The position numbers were made by a program, and so were the translations under genes. From Manganitrophus sp963718695 (GTDB lineage Bacteria > Nitrospirota > Nitrospiria > SBBL01 > Manganitrophaceae), in assembly GCA_963718695.1 (NCBI GenBank), contig OY970371.1, positions 682,001 to 746,000 on the forward strand: a stretch of 64,000 nt of DNA, written 5' to 3'. The notes beneath the pieces were generated by a model, which was not told where the DNA came from, made no database searches, and worked only from the letters and a program-made list of their open reading frames with translations. This document shows positions 54,493-63,114 of this stretch, piece after piece; position 1 is the first letter of the stretch; each line of letters begins with the position of its first letter.

Positions 54493-56055
54493 ATGTCCCA
54501 AGCTCTAAAGTCCTACATACTCTCCATCCTCTTTAGTCTGATGACGCTCCTCATCAAGCTTTTATTGGATTCTTTCATTGGGGAGCCAACCCCATTTCTT
54601 CTCTTCGCGATCCCGGTGATTCTCAGCGTCTTCTACGGCGGAGTCGGGCCGGGCCTTGTCGCGACTGTCCTCTGCACCTTTGCGACCGGGTATTTTTTTG
54701 TTCCACCATATTCCTCTTTTAAAATCGAACGGCTGAGCGGGATCTTTCAAATGATCCTCTTTTCGCTCGAGGGGGCTGTCCTTAGTTACATTGGCGGCGC
54801 ACTTCAAAATTCCAAGCAGAGCGAAGCGAAGAGCGTGGAGATTCCGGACAAATCTCATCAAGAGGAGATGCTCCATAAAAGCGAAGAGCGCTTCCGTCTA
54901 TTGGTGAGCGGGGTCAAGGATTATGCCATTTTCATGCTCGATCCGGAAGGGAAGATTACGAGCTGGAACGAAGGGGCGGCGCGGATCAACGGCTACCGGG
55001 CGGAGGAGATTATCGGTCAGCACTTCTCCATCTTTTATCCGGAGGAAGACAAAGCGTGGGACAAGCCGGCTTATGAGTTGAAGGAGGCGATTCGAGAGGG
55101 ACGCTTTGAGGATGAAGGGTGGCGGCTTCGCAAAGACGGCTCGCGGCTGTGGGCCAACGTGGTGATCACCTGCGTTCGGAATGCGGCCGGAGAGGTGATC
55201 GGCTTCTCCAAAGTGACCCGAGATCTCACCGAGCGGAAAGCGACGGAGAACAAAGTCAGAGAGTTAAATCAGGAGCTGGAGCGCCGGGTCAAGGAGCGGA
55301 CCGCGGAGCTGCAGGCGGCCAATGAGGCGCTCAAGCAGCGGACCAAGGAGGCGGAGGAAGCGAGCCGGCTCAAATCGCAGTTCGTCTCCAACGTCTCCCA
55401 TGAGCTGAGGACACCGCTCAATGCCATCATCGGCTACACCTACCTTATCGGCGATGTCTGCAAAGAGGTGGGGGAGGAGCCCCGAAAGGCCTTGGAGGGG
55501 ATTGAGCGGAATGCAGGCGACCTCTTACAGCTGATCAACGATGTGCTCGATCTTTCGAAGATTGAGGCGGGGAAAATATTGGTGGAGCGGGAGGAGGTCG
55601 ACCTGGCCCCTTTGCTCAATGAGCTGGTGGAAAATATGAACCGGTTGACCGAGGGGAAACCGATTCAGGTCGACTCCAAAGCGGTCCCCGATCTTCCTTT
55701 AATCGAATCGGACCCAGGAAAGATCAAGCAGATCCTGGTTAATCTTCTGTCAAATGCGATCAAGTTTACCCCGGAGGGGAGGGTTACGATTGAAGCAAAG
55801 GCCTCCCCCGCGAAGGGCGGAATCGAGGTGGCGGTTCGGGATACCGGCATTGGAATTAAGCCGGAGGCGCTGCCGAAGATCTTCGAGGCATTTTATCAAT
55901 CCGACGCCGATTTGACCCGGGAGTTCGGCGGTGTGGGGCTTGGCTTGAGGATTGTGAAAGACCTGGTCGATCTACTCCACGGAGAGATCCGGGTTGAAAG
56001 CGAATATGGCAAGGGGTCAACCTTCACTTTATTTCTGCCCTATCGACTTTACTGA
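54493..56055 (+). CDS. Membrane histidine kinase (DUF4118-type 4TM, PAS, HisKA, HATPase)
   Basis: 520 residues. N-terminal four-helix membrane module of the KdpD/DUF4118 type (VILSVFYGGVGPGLVATVL; GYFFVPPYSSF). Then one PAS domain, coiled coil, HisKA with His303 (VSNVSHELRTPLNA), and HATPase with NLLSNAIKF, DTGIGIKPEAL and GVGLGL. No N-terminal KdpD or USP domain and no kdp genes nearby. I chose ATG 54493 because the frame upstream lies within the preceding gene's 3' end. The PAS-to-HisKA part is the second copy of the 540-bp repeat. Confidence 0.9.
   Translation: MSQALKSYILSILFSLMTLLIKLLLDSFIGEPTPFLLFAIPVILSVFYGGVGPGLVATVLCTFATGYFFVPPYSSFKIERLSGIFQMILFSLEGAVLSYIGGALQNSKQSEAKSVEIPDKSHQEEMLHKSEERFRLLVSGVKDYAIFMLDPEGKITSWNEGAARINGYRAEEIIGQHFSIFYPEEDKAWDKPAYELKEAIREGRFEDEGWRLRKDGSRLWANVVITCVRNAAGEVIGFSKVTRDLTERKATENKVRELNQELERRVKERTAELQAANEALKQRTKEAEEASRLKSQFVSNVSHELRTPLNAIIGYTYLIGDVCKEVGEEPRKALEGIERNAGDLLQLINDVLDLSKIEAGKILVEREEVDLAPLLNELVENMNRLTEGKPIQVDSKAVPDLPLIESDPGKIKQILVNLLSNAIKFTPEGRVTIEAKASPAKGGIEVAVRDTGIGIKPEALPKIFEAFYQSDADLTREFGGVGLGLRIVKDLVDLLHGEIRVESEYGKGSTFTLFLPYRLY
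54882..55421. repeat. 540-bp near-identical direct repeat, copy 2
   Basis: Partner of 53243-53782. It diverges sharply outside these limits: upstream is a different sensor module, and downstream the HisKA/HATPase sequence is only homologous. Confidence 0.9.
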
Positions 56056-56145
56056 AACCAGGATTTACACAACGCAGATCCGCTTAGATCGGATGATCTA
56101 GAGCCCCTCTTTTAAATTCGCCATTGAAAGTTTTAATATAGGAGT

Positions 56146-57657
56146 ATGACCCGTTTACCCCTTCTAAAGTACTCGGCCGTTCTTCTCTTCGTTTCAGCGG
56201 CGCTGACCCTCCAGCTTCTCCTCGATCCGATCCTCGGTAAAGGGACCCCCTTCCTCTTCTTCTTCGGCGCGGTGATGTTGAGTGCCTGGTATGGCGGCTT
56301 GGGGCCCGGCGTGCTGGCCACCTCTCTGGGGGCCTTGTTGGCCAATTTCTTTTTTCTTGCCCCCGACCGTTCTTTCGGGGCCTTGCTCACCGCAGAGGGT
56401 TTTGTCCGGACGGCCGTCTTCTTCCTGGAAGGAAGTCTGATGAGCGTCCTATTTCATTTCCTTCGTTCGACCCGAGCGCAAAAGAGCGCCGCTCTCCAAG
56501 AACTGGAACAAAATCGCCGGACGGTTCGTGAGAGCGAGGAAAACTATCGGCTGCTGGTTGAGGGGACGAGAGACTATGCAATCTTCCTCTTAGACCCAAA
56601 AGGGGTTGTGAAGAGCTGGAATAGAGGCGCGGAGCGGATCAAGGGTTACCGGGCCGAGGAGATTATCGGGAAGCACTTCTCCACTTTTTATCCGGAGGAA
56701 GACAAAGCGTGGGACAAGCCGGGGTATGAATTAAAGAAGGTCATCGAGGAAGGACGCTTCGAGGATGAAGGATGGCGGCTTCGGAAAGACGGCTCCCGCT
56801 TCTGGGCCAATGTGGTGATCACCCGGCTTCTGGACGAGCAGGGAAAGCTGATCGGTTTCTCGAAAATCACACGCGATCTCACCGAGCGAAAGCGCGCCGA
56901 AGAAGCGATCCGAAAGCTCAATCTGGAATTGGAGCAGAAGGTGGTCGACCGCACGGCTGCGTTGGAAGCGGCCAACAAAGAGTTGGAGGCCTTCAGCTAC
57001 TCGGTTTCTCACGATCTTCGCGCCCCCCTCCGCTCCGTCAACGGCTTCAGCCAGGTGCTGCTTGAGGATTACGCCGACCGATTGGATGAGGAGGGAAAGA
57101 GTACGATCGATCGGATTCGGGCGGCCACCCAACGGATGGGACAGTTGATCGACGAGCTTCTGAAGCTCTCCCGCATGACGCAAGGCGAAGTCCGCAGAGA
57201 AAAGGTCGACCTCAGCCGTATGGTGAAGGAGATTGCCGAGGAGTTAAGAAAACGAGAGCCGGAGCGCTCGGCGACGTTTGATATTCCAGAGGGGCTTGGG
57301 GTGAGCGCCGATCCGCAGCTGATCCATGCCGTCTTGGTGAATTTGATCGAGAACGCCTGGAAGTTTACACGCAATAAGAGCGATGCGCACATCGCCTTCG
57401 GTTTATCGGAAAAAGAGGGTGCAAAAGTTTATTACATTAAAGACAACCGGGCCGGCTTTGATATGACTTATGTGAATAAGCTCTTTACTCCATTTCAGCG
57501 GTTGCATGCGCCGAAGGAGTTCGAGGGGACCGGCATTGGTCTGGCGACCGTCCAGCGGATCATCCGAAGACATGGAGGGGAGGTCTGGGCCGAGGGAAAG
57601 GTGGGCGAAGGGGCGACGGTCTACTTCTCCCTCCAACTGAGGGGGAAGAATGAATAA
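56146..57657 (+). CDS. Membrane histidine kinase (DUF4118-type 4TM, PAS, phytochrome-style HisKA, HATPase)
   Basis: 503 residues. DUF4118-like TM module (VMLSAWYGGLGPGVLATSLG; FFFLAPDRSFG), PAS domain (YRLLVEGTRDYAIFLL), coil (EQKVVDRTAALEAAN), then a HisKA of the type found in phytochrome-like kinases, with His289 in AFSYSVSHDLRAPLRSVNG. The HATPase G1 box is replaced by KDNRAGFDMTY and G2 is GTGIGLATVQRI, as in that subfamily. The kinase overlaps the next gene, a response regulator of the matching Rcp1 type, by 8 nt. A PAS stretch (about 56687-56717) repeats DNA of the preceding kinase. Confidence 0.9.
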   Translation: MTRLPLLKYSAVLLFVSAALTLQLLLDPILGKGTPFLFFFGAVMLSAWYGGLGPGVLATSLGALLANFFFLAPDRSFGALLTAEGFVRTAVFFLEGSLMSVLFHFLRSTRAQKSAALQELEQNRRTVRESEENYRLLVEGTRDYAIFLLDPKGVVKSWNRGAERIKGYRAEEIIGKHFSTFYPEEDKAWDKPGYELKKVIEEGRFEDEGWRLRKDGSRFWANVVITRLLDEQGKLIGFSKITRDLTERKRAEEAIRKLNLELEQKVVDRTAALEAANKELEAFSYSVSHDLRAPLRSVNGFSQVLLEDYADRLDEEGKSTIDRIRAATQRMGQLIDELLKLSRMTQGEVRREKVDLSRMVKEIAEELRKREPERSATFDIPEGLGVSADPQLIHAVLVNLIENAWKFTRNKSDAHIAFGLSEKEGAKVYYIKDNRAGFDMTYVNKLFTPFQRLHAPKEFEGTGIGLATVQRIIRRHGGEVWAEGKVGEGATVYFSLQLRGKNE

Positions 57658-58096
57658 TAAGATTGTTCTTCTGGTCGAAGACAATGCGGACGACGAGGCG
57701 CTGACCCTCCGGGCGCTGCGGAAGAACAATATCCCAAACGAGGTGGTCGTGGTTCATGACGGACAGGAGGCGCTTGACTATCTCTTCGGCCAAGGGCCGT
57801 ATGCCGGACGGGAGCTTCCTCAAATTGTCTTGCTCGATCTGAAGCTGCCGAAGATCAGTGGGCTGGAGGTCCTCCAGCGTCTGCGTGAGGACCCGCGGAA
57901 CCTGTTTCCTGCCGGTGGTCATTCTCACCTCTTCGAAGGAAGAACAAGACCTCATCGAGGCATAGCGATTGGGAACCACAGCTATGTACAAAAGCCGGTC
58001 GATTTTAGAGAATTTACGGAGGCGGTCCGTCAGCTGGGCCTCTACTGGCTTATTTTGAATGAGCCGCCGCCGAAGCCGGGGGCCGCCAATGGGTAA
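57650..58096 (+). pseudogene. Rcp1-type single-domain response regulator with two compensating frameshifts
   Basis: 148 residues as read. The start is a normal Rcp1-like receiver (IVLLVEDNADDEALTLRALR) with phospho-acceptor in VLLDLKLPKISG, and the end is normal too (YVQKPVDFREFTEAVRQLG). Between about 57898 and 57980 the frame is displaced: the +1 frame there spells CFLPVVILTSSKEEQDLIEA then a TAG, which is the expected sequence. The protein as read therefore loses the conserved switch Thr and helix 4. One extra base near 57898-57900 and a lost base near 57974-57980 plus a substitution at the TAG would explain it. It overlaps the kinase at its 5' end and the next kinase at its 3' end, so the pair was functional recently. 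Confidence 0.75.
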
Positions 58097-59663
58097 GCCG
58101 CTCCGTGTTTTGATTGTTGAAGACTCGGAGGACGACTGCCTGCTCCTGCTCCGTGAGTTGCGCCGGGGAGGGTACGATCCCCTCTATGAACGGGTGCAGC
58201 GGCCGGAGGCGATGGCCGCGGCCCTGGCCGAGCAGGAGTGGGAAATTATCATCGCCGACTACACAATGCCTTATTTTGATGCGCTGGCCGCACTCGATTT
58301 GCTGAGGCGGAGTGGAAAAGACATTCCTTTCGTCATCTCCTCCGGGAGCATCGGAGAGGAAACCGCCGTCGCCGCGATGAAGCGCGGGGCGAGCGATTAT
58401 TTATTAAAAGACAATCTGACGCGGCTCAACTCCGTCATCGAGCGGGAGCTGCGCGACGCGGAAGACCGGCGGGCGCGCCGACGGGCTGAGGAGGCGTTGC
58501 GTCAGAGCGAGGCGCGGCTGCGGGCGATCCTCGATGCGGCGCTGGATGCCATCGTCACCATCGATCATGAAGGAAAAATTGTCGAATTTAACCCCGCCGC
58601 AGAGCGAACGTTCGGTTATTGGCAAGATCAGGCGATTGGAAAAGGGATCGATGAATTGATCCATCCCCATCCTCTCCTGGCGTCTTCTGAGAGAGGGCTG
58701 GTCCATTTGCTTGAACAAGGGGCGGCCCCGCTTGGGAAGCGGATGGAGTGGACCGCGCGGCGGGCCGACGGCTATCTCTTTCCGATCGAGCTGGCGATGA
58801 CCCGCATTGCGACCGAGGGCCCTCCGGTGTTCACCGGATTTATTCGGGACATCACCGATCGAAAGCGGTCGGAAGAGGAGATGCGGCTGCTGATCGAAGA
58901 GCTGAAAGAGAAAACGTTCCGGGCGGAGGAGGCGAGCCGCTTTAAGTCGCAACTGCTTTCGAATGTTTCGCACGAGCTGCGGACCCCCATCAATGCGATC
59001 ATCGGTTACACCTCCCTATTCCTGGAAGAAAATTATGGTCCGCTCTCCGAAATACAACGCGACCCTCTGGAATCGGTCCAACGGAATGTGAATGACTTGC
59101 TGATGCTGGTGAATCATCTGCTCGACCTCGAACGTCTGGGGTCGGGAAGATTGGATGTGGAGCGGGGACCGGTCGATCTTGAAAAGGTGCTCCAAGAGGC
59201 CTATGCCGGGGTCAAGTTTCAATTGGAGGAAAAAGGGCTCCCGGTACGTTGGGACCTTCCGGAGCCGTTGGCGTTGATCGCATCGGATTACCAAAAGATC
59301 AAACAGATTTTCATTAACCTCCTGTCGAATGCCGTGAAATTTACCGATCAAGGGGAGATCACGATTAAAGCGAGGGAGCTTCCCGAGCGGGGCGGAGTGG
59401 AAGTGGCGGTTCGCGACACCGGAATCGGGATTCCACCCGATCTTCTTCCGAGAATCTTCGAGCCTTTTTTCCAGGCGGATGGGACCATGACGCGCCAGCA
59501 TGGAGGGGTTGGCTTGGGGCTGGCGATCGTGAAGGATTTTCTTCGACTCTTGGGGGGAGAGATTCAGATCGAAAGCGAGCCGGGCAAGGGGAGCACCTGC
59601 ACTGTTTTCCTGCCCCACGATGCGGACCATTCGAATTCAGCTGCGGAGGGGCGATCCTCCTAA
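58089..59663 (+). CDS. Receiver-PAS-histidine kinase
   Basis: 524 residues. N-terminal receiver (LRVLIVEDSEDDCLLLLREL) with phospho-acceptor Asp57 (IIIADYTMPYFDALAAL) and Lys in LLKDNLTRL. PAS domain (about 145-265; AILDAALDAIVTIDHEGKIV), then HisKA with His295 (LSNVSHELRTPIN) and HATPase with NLLSNAVKF, DTGIGI and GVGLGLAIVKDF. The receiver at the input end suggests phosphotransfer from another kinase of the cluster. ATG 58089 overlaps the previous gene by 8 nt; the ribosome site is weak. Confidence 0.9.
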   Translation: MGKPLRVLIVEDSEDDCLLLLRELRRGGYDPLYERVQRPEAMAAALAEQEWEIIIADYTMPYFDALAALDLLRRSGKDIPFVISSGSIGEETAVAAMKRGASDYLLKDNLTRLNSVIERELRDAEDRRARRRAEEALRQSEARLRAILDAALDAIVTIDHEGKIVEFNPAAERTFGYWQDQAIGKGIDELIHPHPLLASSERGLVHLLEQGAAPLGKRMEWTARRADGYLFPIELAMTRIATEGPPVFTGFIRDITDRKRSEEEMRLLIEELKEKTFRAEEASRFKSQLLSNVSHELRTPINAIIGYTSLFLEENYGPLSEIQRDPLESVQRNVNDLLMLVNHLLDLERLGSGRLDVERGPVDLEKVLQEAYAGVKFQLEEKGLPVRWDLPEPLALIASDYQKIKQIFINLLSNAVKFTDQGEITIKARELPERGGVEVAVRDTGIGIPPDLLPRIFEPFFQADGTMTRQHGGVGLGLAIVKDFLRLLGGEIQIESEPGKGSTCTVFLPHDADHSNSAAEGRSS

Positions 59664-59780
59664 TTCCTCTTTGTACTTGATCCCTCATTCGTCATTCCCA
59701 GATTTTTCAATGACTCTCTCCCTTCTTGTAAAAAGCCATTTTTTAAAGTAAAATAAAGCGTTTTTTGTGTAAGGGGGGAG

Positions 59781-60533
59781 ATGTCTTTACTGACCACGCC
59801 GGCGATCGTTCTTGGGAGCATCAAGCTCGGGGAGGCCGATAAGCTGGTGACTTTTTTTACGGCGAAGAAGGGGAAGCTCAAGGGGGTCGCCAAAGGAGCC
59901 CGCCGGGTGAAGAGCCGGTTCGGGGCCTCTCTGGAGCCGTTTACCCACTGCAATCTCGTCGTTTTCGAAAAGCCGGGGGACAAACTGGCCCGGGTCAATC
60001 AGTCCGACATCGTCCACTCCTTTCAAAAACTCCGGGAGAATTGGGAGGAAATTCATCTCGCCTCCCATATGGCCCATCTGGTTCAGCGGATGACCCCGGA
60101 AGGGGAGCAGAATCTCCTGGTCTACCGGCTTCTCTTAGAAGGGCTCACTTTCCTCGAACGGGGCGCGGACCCGGAGCTTTCTACGCTGCTCTTCGTGGTC
60201 CGTCTGATTTCTTTTTCCGGTTATCAACCCCGCTGGGACCGCTGCTTGAAGTGCCATCGGCCGATGGGGGAGCGGATTTTCTTCTCCCCCGCCGAGGGGG
60301 GGACTGTTTGCACCCAGTGCGCCCGCGGGCCGCTGGCGACGATCTCGCAGGGGACCCTCGCGTTTCTCCGGGCCTCTCAGAAGATGGACTACACCGTCGC
60401 TCATCGCCTGAAGCCTTCCCCGGCCATGCGGTCGGAGATCCAGACGATCTTCGGCCAGCATATGACCTACATCACCGGGACCCGTGCCCCCGCATGGGCC
60501 GCGGAGGCGCCTCCGGTTCCGACCCCATCCTAA
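59781..60533 (+). CDS. recO: DNA repair protein RecO
   Basis: 250 residues. N-terminal OB fold (TPAIVLGSIKLGEADKLVTF; GKLKGVAKGARRVKSRFG), helical middle, and a C-terminal zinc-finger pair (DRCLKCHRPMGE and GTVCTQCARG). RecO loads RecA through RecFOR. The ATG is preceded by an AAGGGGGGAG ribosome site. Stands alone between the kinase cluster and the pga genes. Confidence 0.94.
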   Translation: MSLLTTPAIVLGSIKLGEADKLVTFFTAKKGKLKGVAKGARRVKSRFGASLEPFTHCNLVVFEKPGDKLARVNQSDIVHSFQKLRENWEEIHLASHMAHLVQRMTPEGEQNLLVYRLLLEGLTFLERGADPELSTLLFVVRLISFSGYQPRWDRCLKCHRPMGERIFFSPAEGGTVCTQCARGPLATISQGTLAFLRASQKMDYTVAHRLKPSPAMRSEIQTIFGQHMTYITGTRAPAWAAEAPPVPTPS

Positions 60534-60688
60534 CCATCACCTTTCTTTCCTTTCCTTTGGACACGCTTTGGTATATATTACTACCGAGTTAGCGTTCATC
60601 CGTTAAACTGGAGAATCGAAAGAGTGACATTTTTTAAGACCCCCTCTCTCATCCCCTATTTGTCGAAACACCTGGACCGAACAATCGA

Positions 60689-63112
60689 ATGCCTTTTCTG
60701 ATCCATCCCGTTTCTCTAAAAGAAAATCCTTTTGCGACCGGACACCGTCATCATTCTATCCGTTGGAATGTCGCCTGGATGGTGGTGCTCTGCTTGGTTG
60801 GCTGGACAAACGCACTTCAAGCGGCCGAGTCGCCGAAAGTCCGTTATGAAAAGGCATTGCAATTAGCTCGCGCGGGAGAGCATGACGCGGCCCTTCCAAT
60901 CCTTCGGCAGCTGACGGAGGAATTTCCAAAAGAATCTTTTTATCTTTACGATTATATGACGGTGCTGAGCTGGGCGGGACGGGATAACGAGGTTCTCTCT
61001 CTCGAATCGCGCGTCAAGCTGACGGTCGCTCCCCCGTATCTTTTGGAGACCCTCGGCCGATCGGCCCGCAATGTCCGGAATTATCCGCTGGCGATCCGTT
61101 TTTATGAGATGGCGACAAAACGGGCGCCCGAGCGGGTGGAGGGGGGGCTCGGTCTGGCGCGGGCCCATTTGGATAATGGCGCCCCTCAAAAAGCGATCCC
61201 GATTCTGCAGCGCTTGGATGAAAAGCATCCGAACCGAATCGACATCCTCGAATCACTTGCCGACGCCTACCGGCGCGATCAAAAAAACATCGAGGCCTTG
61301 GCCGTTTACCACCGGATCCTGCATCTGGATCCGGAACATCGGGAAGCCCGGCGGCAGCGCATCCTGATCGCTGCACAATTGGGCGCCCATGACCTGGCGG
61401 CCTCCCTGGCGCGCGAGAAGCCGGAGCTTCTCAGTGATGAAGAGTTTGAAAGAATTATCGGCGATCAGGCGGCGCAGTCGATCCGCTTTCAAAAGGCCGA
61501 CGCCGCCATCCCGCTTCTCCAAGAGCAGTTAAGCCGCCTGGAGGGGCGAGGCCAATCGAGCTCGCCAGCGTATCAGCGCGCCCGGTTCGATCTGATGGCG
61601 GCTCTCCGGGACCGGGAAAGGATGGAAGAGGCGATTGTCCTCTATGAGGCGCTGTCGGCCGAAGGGGTCGAGATGCCCGACTATGCGTTGCGCGCCGCGG
61701 CCGATGCCTACATCCACGAACAAGATCCGGAGAAGGCGCGCGATATTTATTTGAAGATTCTGGAGCGCAATCCCGACGATTTTGACGCCAAGCTCGCCCT
61801 TTTTTACGCCTATTTTGATACGGGAGAATATTCCTCCGCCCTGAAATTGATCGATACAGTGGCCGCCGAAGAGCAGGACCCTTCGCGAAAGTTGCGGGCC
61901 GAATCGGTCGCCGCGATGGGGTATGCTTGGGCGGGGCAGCTCTCCAAGGCTCAACGGCGTTTTGAATTATTGTTGGAGCGGCAACCGAACGATCCCTATC
62001 TTCACTCGAACCTTGGATATGTTTATTTGTGGCGGGGCTGGCCGAGACGCGCGAAGGAAGAATTCCAGCTGAGCCAGTCGATCGAACCGGAGGTGCTTGA
62101 TGCGCAAATCGGCGAGGTCGGAGCGGAGCGCGATCTTTTCGAATTTCGCGCTGCGGAAGAAGGGATCATCGGGCTCGAAACACGCTACCCGGATCATCGG
62201 CAGGTAGAAAGACTCCGGCGGAGTTGGAACATCCACAACATGCGGGAGCTGCGGGTGGCGGTGTCGGGCCGGCACAACAGCGGGACACAGGAGGGGGCGA
62301 AAGATCTCGCGGTCGATCTCCTGCTCTACTCGCGTCCCCTCGATTACAATTATCGCGTTTTTGCGCATGGGTTTTACAGCCGCTCCGAATTTCCGGAAGG
62401 GGACGGCCTCTACCGGCGTTACGGCGCGGGCCTCGAATATCGCGCGCGGGATATCAAAATCGAGGGGGAGCTTTCGACCGGCGCTTCGCCCGATACCGAA
62501 TTGGGGCTCAGCCTGCGCGCCGCCTGGATGCCGAATGATTTCTGGACCTGGGGGGCGACTCTGGACACCTACAGCAACGACGTCCCGCTGCGGGGCCGCC
62601 TCAACGAAGAGGTGAAGGGTTGGTCGGTCGGCCTGAGCGCCGGTTATCGATTTCACGAATCCCGTTCGATCGGGGCCGGAGTCCAATGGCTCGATTTCAG
62701 CGACGGCAACCGCCGGATCGCCTATTCCTTGGTCGGATATCAACGTTTGATCAACCGCCCCACCTACAAACTCGATGGCCGGCTCGGCTTCTACGGCTCC
62801 AACAACACGCTGGAGAACGCCTCGTATTATAATCCGAGCAGCGATCTGTCGGCCGAAATCGGCTTGACCAACGAATGGCTGGTCTTCCGCCGTTATCAGC
62901 GATCGTTTTTACATCGCCTCGGAGGGACGGTCGGAACCTACCTGCAGCGCGGTTTCGGATCGAACGGCACCTGGGGCGTTTTTTATGAGCATGAGTGGAA
63001 TCTGAACGATCGGCTCTACCTGCTCTATGGGGTCGGACGCTTCCGCCCCGTTTACGACGGCGTTTCAGAGACATCGATCCGCTGGTATGTGACATTGAAC
63101 TGGAGATTTTAA
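60689..63112 (+). CDS. pgaA: Poly-beta-1,6-GlcNAc export porin PgaA
   Basis: 807 residues. Signal peptide (WMVVLCLVGWTNALQA|AES), then a periplasmic TPR superhelix (about 48-500) with repeated PILRQL, AIRFYEMATKRAPER and ALAVYHRILHLDPEHREA, and a C-terminal 16-strand-type beta barrel of about 290 residues ending in the outer-membrane signature ...WYVTLNWRF. PgaA exports poly-GlcNAc across the outer membrane. The pgaB gene starts 2 bp after its stop, matching pgaABCD order. The ribosome site is weak; the start is the upstream-most ATG with a plausible signal peptide. Confidence 0.9.
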   Translation: MPFLIHPVSLKENPFATGHRHHSIRWNVAWMVVLCLVGWTNALQAAESPKVRYEKALQLARAGEHDAALPILRQLTEEFPKESFYLYDYMTVLSWAGRDNEVLSLESRVKLTVAPPYLLETLGRSARNVRNYPLAIRFYEMATKRAPERVEGGLGLARAHLDNGAPQKAIPILQRLDEKHPNRIDILESLADAYRRDQKNIEALAVYHRILHLDPEHREARRQRILIAAQLGAHDLAASLAREKPELLSDEEFERIIGDQAAQSIRFQKADAAIPLLQEQLSRLEGRGQSSSPAYQRARFDLMAALRDRERMEEAIVLYEALSAEGVEMPDYALRAAADAYIHEQDPEKARDIYLKILERNPDDFDAKLALFYAYFDTGEYSSALKLIDTVAAEEQDPSRKLRAESVAAMGYAWAGQLSKAQRRFELLLERQPNDPYLHSNLGYVYLWRGWPRRAKEEFQLSQSIEPEVLDAQIGEVGAERDLFEFRAAEEGIIGLETRYPDHRQVERLRRSWNIHNMRELRVAVSGRHNSGTQEGAKDLAVDLLLYSRPLDYNYRVFAHGFYSRSEFPEGDGLYRRYGAGLEYRARDIKIEGELSTGASPDTELGLSLRAAWMPNDFWTWGATLDTYSNDVPLRGRLNEEVKGWSVGLSAGYRFHESRSIGAGVQWLDFSDGNRRIAYSLVGYQRLINRPTYKLDGRLGFYGSNNTLENASYYNPSSDLSAEIGLTNEWLVFRRYQRSFLHRLGGTVGTYLQRGFGSNGTWGVFYEHEWNLNDRLYLLYGVGRFRPVYDGVSETSIRWYVTLNWRF

Positions 63113-63114
63113 GC

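Noticed and set aside
53243..55421. Direct repeat considered as an insertion sequence or transposon
   Set aside because: Both copies are inside open kinase genes, encode PAS-coil-HisKA, and have no terminal inverted repeats, target duplications or transposase.
57650..58096. Programmed frameshifting in the Rcp1-like regulator
   Set aside because: No slippery heptamer at the displaced borders, two opposite shifts plus a stop in the restored frame would be needed; error or decay is simpler.
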